From the NCBI GenBank assembly GCA_963813975.1, contig CAWFAP010000006.1, positions 1,054,001-1,118,000 on the forward strand: 64,000 bases of DNA, given 5' to 3'. Made by a program: the position numbers and the translations under genes. The stretch is from RYN-230 sp963813975. GTDB lineage: Bacteria > Actinomycetota > Actinomycetes > Streptosporangiales > Streptosporangiaceae. Every line of letters begins with the position of its first letter. The stretch's first letter is position 1. Positions 61,312-64,000 of this stretch are shown one piece after another. A model generated the notes under the pieces. That model was given only the letters and a program-made list of their open reading frames with translations. It searched no databases and was not told the DNA's origin.

Positions 61312-62175
61312 TCATCTTTCTCGGTCGAGCCCGCACAGCGACTCGCTGATGCCGTGGCCGGGGAGCTTGGTGGTGGCGGCGCCGCGCCAGGCGGCGGCGA
61401 GCTGGTCGTCGCTGGCGCCAGCGCGGAGCGGGGTGCGCTGGTCGGTCTCGGTGGTGGCGAACAGGCAGTTGCGGATCTGCCCGTCAGCGGTCAGCCGGCC
61501 CGGTCGCATGTTCCGCAGAACGGCCGGGTGACCGAGCCGATCACACCGACGCGGCCGGGGCCGCCATCGACCAGGAATGTCTCGGCGGGGGGCTGATCCC
61601 CGGCCGTCCGGGGCGTCGGGGGTCAGGGAGAACTCGGCAGACAGGCGGGCGAGGATCTCGCCGGCGGTGACCATGTCGGTGCGCCGCCAGCCGTGCTGGG
61701 CGTCCAGAGGCATCTGCTCGCTAAAGCGGAGTCGATAGCTGCGGTCCAGGCAGAACCGGAGCAGGCCGGGCGCCTCGTGGTCGGGGACAGGGTGTCGAGG
61801 GACACGTTCAGCCGGTCCAGCCCAGCGGTGGCCAACGGGGCGGCGAGCCGGGCGAACCCGACGCCGTTGTGGTGAGCGAGATCTCGGGCCGCGGGCCCAG
61901 GGCCGCCGCGGCGGCGACGAGGCCGGACAGGCCGCGGCGCGGCAGCGGCTCACCGCCGGTGAACCGGACCTCGGTAACGCCCAGCCGTTGCACGGCGACT
62001 GAGATCAGGCGCGACACCTCGCCGTCGGTGAGCAGCGCGGGGGTGGGCAGCCAGTCCAGGCCCTCGGCGGGCATGCAGTGGAGCACCGCAGGTTGCACCG
62101 GTCAGTGACCGATGCCCGCAGGTTCGTGGCGATCCGCCCGAACGAGTCCGCTAGCACGACGTCGCACCTCAGTCC
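61312..62175 (-). pseudogene. moaA: moaA (GTP 3',8-cyclase) pseudogene, several frameshifts
   Basis: DSFGRIATNLRASVTDRCNLRC starts the radical-SAM protein. The next Cys of CxxxCxxC is lost to a frameshift, then CMPAEGLDWLPTPALLTDGEVSRLISVAVQRLGVTEVRFTGGEPLPRRG, TAGLDRLNVSLDTL and RLTADGQIRNCLFATTETD... KLPGHGISES follow in different frames. At least four shifts over 860 bp rule out one sequencing slip; this is true decay. Intact MoaA makes the first molybdopterin intermediate. Confidence 0.85.
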
Positions 62176-62214
62176 CGGTTCGCCTCGTGATCTTCCACAG
62201 TATGCGCGTGGCCG

Positions 62215-62511
62215 TTAGCCGCCGGCCATGGCGCCGATGATGAGGTAGGGCTCGGTGCCAGCGGCGACTGGGCCGGGCAGCGGGGTGTCGGGTGGTTCGT
62301 GGGACAGGTCCTGTTCGCAGGCGAAGAACCGGATGAACGCCCGCCGTGGCCCGCTGTCGTGGCCGCGGATGGTGCCGCGCAGCATCGGGTAACGGCTCTC
62401 CAGCGCGTCCAGGACCGTCCGCTGGGTGACCGGGTTCGCGACGTCCAGGCGGACTTCGCCGTCGATACGGGCCAGGGCGCGCAGGTGGGAGGGGAGGACG
62501 ACGCGGATCAT
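62215..62511 (-). CDS. MoaD/ThiS-like ubiquitin-fold sulfur carrier
   Basis: 98 aa. IRVVLPSHLRALARIDGEVRLDVANPVTQRTVLDALESRYPML is the beta-grasp start, and the protein ends IIGAMAGG with the exposed Gly-Gly used for thiocarboxylation or conjugation. ATG overlaps the BNR gene stop (ATGA). Such MoaD-like genes coupled to BNR/YVTN-repeat proteins occur in many actinobacteria; their function is unsettled. Confidence 0.85.
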   Translation of the reverse strand: MIRVVLPSHLRALARIDGEVRLDVANPVTQRTVLDALESRYPMLRGTIRGHDSGPRRAFIRFFACEQDLSHEPPDTPLPGPVAAGTEPYLIIGAMAGG

Positions 62512-63623
62512 GGCAACGTCTGGACCTCGACGGACAGGACCGCCGGGAGGTCCCGGACGATTGGCGCCCAGCTGTCGCCGGAGTCGGCCGAGGCGTAGAC
62601 CTGGCCACCGGTGGTGCCGAAGTACACGCCGCACTCGTCCATGGAGTCGACGGCCATGGCGTCGCGGAGCACGTTGACGTAGCAGTTCTCCTGGGGGAGG
62701 CCCTGGGTGAGCGGCTCCCAGTCGTCGCCGCCAGTGCGGCTGCGGTAGACGCGCAGCTTCCCCTCGGGCGGGAAGTGCTGCGCGTCGCTGGTGATCGGGA
62801 CCACGTAAACCGTGTCGGGCTCGTGGGCGTGGACGTCGATCGGGAACCCGAAGTCGGTCGGCAGGTTCCCGCTGACCTCCCGCCAGGACTCCCCGGCGTT
62901 GTCGGTGCGCATGACGTCCCAGTGCTTTTGCATGAACAGCACACCCGGCCGGGACGGATGCATCGCAAGCCGGTGCACGCAGTGCCCGACCTCAGCGTCC
63001 GGGTCGGGGATGCCCTCGGATTGCAGGCCCTGGTTGATCGGCCGCCAGGTCTGGCCGTCGTCGTCGGACCGGAACGCGCCCGCCGCCGAGATCGCGGCGA
63101 ACATCCGCCCCGGCGCGGAGGAGTCGAGCAGGATCGTGTGCAGGCACATCCCGCCCGCGCCCGGCTGCCACGACGGCCCCGACTCGTGACCGCGCAGCGC
63201 GGGCATCTCCTGCCAGTTCTGCCCGCCGTCGCGGGAGCGGAACAGCCCGGCGTCCTCCACCCCGGCCCAGACCGTGTCCGGGTCATCCAGCGACGGCTCC
63301 AGGTGCCATACCCGCTCGAACTCCCACGGGTGCGGTGTCCCGTCGTACCACTGGTGCGTCCCGGGTGTCCCGTCGTAGGCGAACTGGTTTCCGGCCGGCG
63401 CCCACGTCTGGCCGCCGTCGTCGGATCGCTGGATCACCTGTCCGGACCAGCCGCTGCACTGCGAGGCATACAGCCGGTCCGGGTCAGCCGGTGACCCCTT
63501 GACGTGGTAGACCTCCCAGCCCGCGAAATGCGGGCCGCTAACCTCCCACCGGTCCCGCCCGCCATCGGAGGTCAGGACAAAGGCGCCCTTACGCGTGCCC
63601 GCCAGTACCCGTACGCCCGTCAT
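62508..63623 (-). CDS. BNR/WD40-like repeat (sialidase-fold) protein
   Basis: 371 aa from ATG 63623, with GGGAG upstream (the open frame to 63686 is not needed). Asp-box repeats SDGGRDRWEVSG, SDDGGQTWAPAG, SRDGGQNWQEMP, SDDDGQTWRPIN, NAGESWREV and SADSGDSWAPI mark a beta-propeller. Sialidase catalytic Arg/Tyr/Glu motifs are not evident, so it is more likely a binding or structural propeller. Cytoplasmic (no signal peptide). Forms a coupled unit with the MoaD-like gene. Confidence 0.85.
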   Translation of the reverse strand: MTGVRVLAGTRKGAFVLTSDGGRDRWEVSGPHFAGWEVYHVKGSPADPDRLYASQCSGWSGQVIQRSDDGGQTWAPAGNQFAYDGTPGTHQWYDGTPHPWEFERVWHLEPSLDDPDTVWAGVEDAGLFRSRDGGQNWQEMPALRGHESGPSWQPGAGGMCLHTILLDSSAPGRMFAAISAAGAFRSDDDGQTWRPINQGLQSEGIPDPDAEVGHCVHRLAMHPSRPGVLFMQKHWDVMRTDNAGESWREVSGNLPTDFGFPIDVHAHEPDTVYVVPITSDAQHFPPEGKLRVYRSRTGGDDWEPLTQGLPQENCYVNVLRDAMAVDSMDECGVYFGTTGGQVYASADSGDSWAPIVRDLPAVLSVEVQTLP

Positions 63624-63790
63624 CACTGCTCCCGTCTGCACCGCCAGGCGCGGCCGCGCCTGGACCCCAGCTAGCCATGAGACCATCCGCCTGATCTGGC
63701 CACAGCCGGTACACAGAAGATGTCACAGCCCGCTGACGTTCTGACGGCGAACACATCGCAGACTCATCGCGGTGAGCGCAGGAAATCGTC

Positions 63791-64000
63791 CTACGGCTGG
63801 TACGGCGGGGCTATACCCCAGCCCCAGTGGGGAACGGGAGCCCGCTGCACGACTTCGGCGCCGGGCTGCGAGTTGTGCATGGCCAGCCGGGTTCCCCACT
63901 CCAGGTAGCCGACCAGGGCCGCGCGGAACTCCGGGTCGTCGGGAAGGCCCGCGTCGTCGGCCGCCAGGCTCATCAGCGACGCGAACCGGAATCGCTGCTC
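63791..64000 (-). CDS. Truncated haemoglobin-like protein (C-terminal part)
   Basis: Runs off the right edge; 69 codons are present. EQRFRFASLMSLAADDAGLPDDPEFRAALVGYLEWGTRLAMHNSQPGA is the last helices of a group II truncated globin, followed by the tail VVQRAPVPHWGWGIAPPYQP. The haem-binding His is outside the window. Such globins handle NO or oxygen. Confidence 0.8.
   Translation of the reverse strand, partial: EQRFRFASLMSLAADDAGLPDDPEFRAALVGYLEWGTRLAMHNSQPGAEVVQRAPVPHWGWGIAPPYQP

Noticed and set aside
62508..63623. Annotating the BNR protein as an active sialidase
   Set aside because: Asp-boxes alone do not show sialidase activity; the arginine triad and Tyr/Glu pair were not found and there is no secretion signal.

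Overview
The window comes from a high-GC (about 70%) actinomycete. Supporting signs are the GTG/TTG starts with overlapping GTGA/ATGA gene junctions, F420/flavin-type LLM enzymes, ANTAR/SpoIIE/STAS regulators, an ECF42-DGPF pair, SigE-like ECF factors, DUF2332, DUF3349, DUF2867 and SCO6745-type proteins, and a decayed DUF2637 gene. The sequence does not fix the genus. There are no rRNA genes, intact tRNAs, CRISPR arrays or transposases.

Region 1 (1-20114) is the most interesting part. It holds one coherent catabolic cluster: an ABC importer with an NMT1/THI5-type binding protein (the class used for thiamine and pyrimidine precursors), a FadR-type GntR regulator, a GMC alcohol oxidase, two TenA thiaminase-II-like proteins, four amidohydrolases (three of the ATZ/TRZ deaminase type, two of them tandem paralogues), an LLM flavin or F420 oxidoreductase, two M20 amidohydrolases, a class III CoA-transferase, a two-subunit B12-dependent acyl-CoA mutase and an aldehyde dehydrogenase. 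The same dyad, AGATCT-(C/G)-AGATCT, or a close relative, stands in front of the regulator, the first deaminase, the 10.5-kb minus-strand operon and the aldehyde dehydrogenase/tenA operon. I read this as one regulon. My hypothesis is import and complete degradation of a thiamine-related aminopyrimidine: TenA release, alcohol-to-acid oxidation, deamination, ring opening, deacylation, CoA activation and B12 carbon-skeleton rearrangement. No gene here proves the substrate.

Region 2 (20187-30161) carries a MerR/aldo-keto reductase pair, a partner-switching signalling block (SpoIIE phosphatase with PAS and GAF, GAF-ANTAR, STAS antagonist, MEDS-HATPase), a lone CbiG fused to half a tetrapyrrole methylase, a type II NADH dehydrogenase and a GCS2-type carboxylate-amine ligase.

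Region 3 (30232-44392) is mixed accessory DNA: a truncated GH15 pseudogene, a frameshifted secreted phosphoesterase, GNAT acetyltransferases, DUF2332, the ECF42-DGPF pair, a nitrilase, a frameshifted DUF3349 gene, a PAS histidine kinase, a SigE-type sigma factor with its putative membrane partner, an SCO6745-type protein and two unknown proteins. Three of the frameshifts are each explained by one surplus G.

Region 4 (44444-52540) has a Rieske oxygenase, an S53 protease with an odd repeat-built N-terminus, a LysM/transglycosylase gene behind a structured leader with a terminator, a divergent TetR/DUF2867 pair with a clear operator, and an OafA-type acyltransferase-SGNH protein.

Region 5 (52570-64000) is partly eroded: VOC, SRPBCC and SnoaL fragments, then an intact archaeal/eukaryotic-type prolyl-tRNA synthetase, a lipoprotein, a polytopic membrane protein ending in a tRNA-like T-arm, an alpha/beta hydrolase, decayed PrsW, DUF2637 and moaA remnants, a BNR-repeat protein with a MoaD-like carrier, and the end of a truncated-haemoglobin gene.
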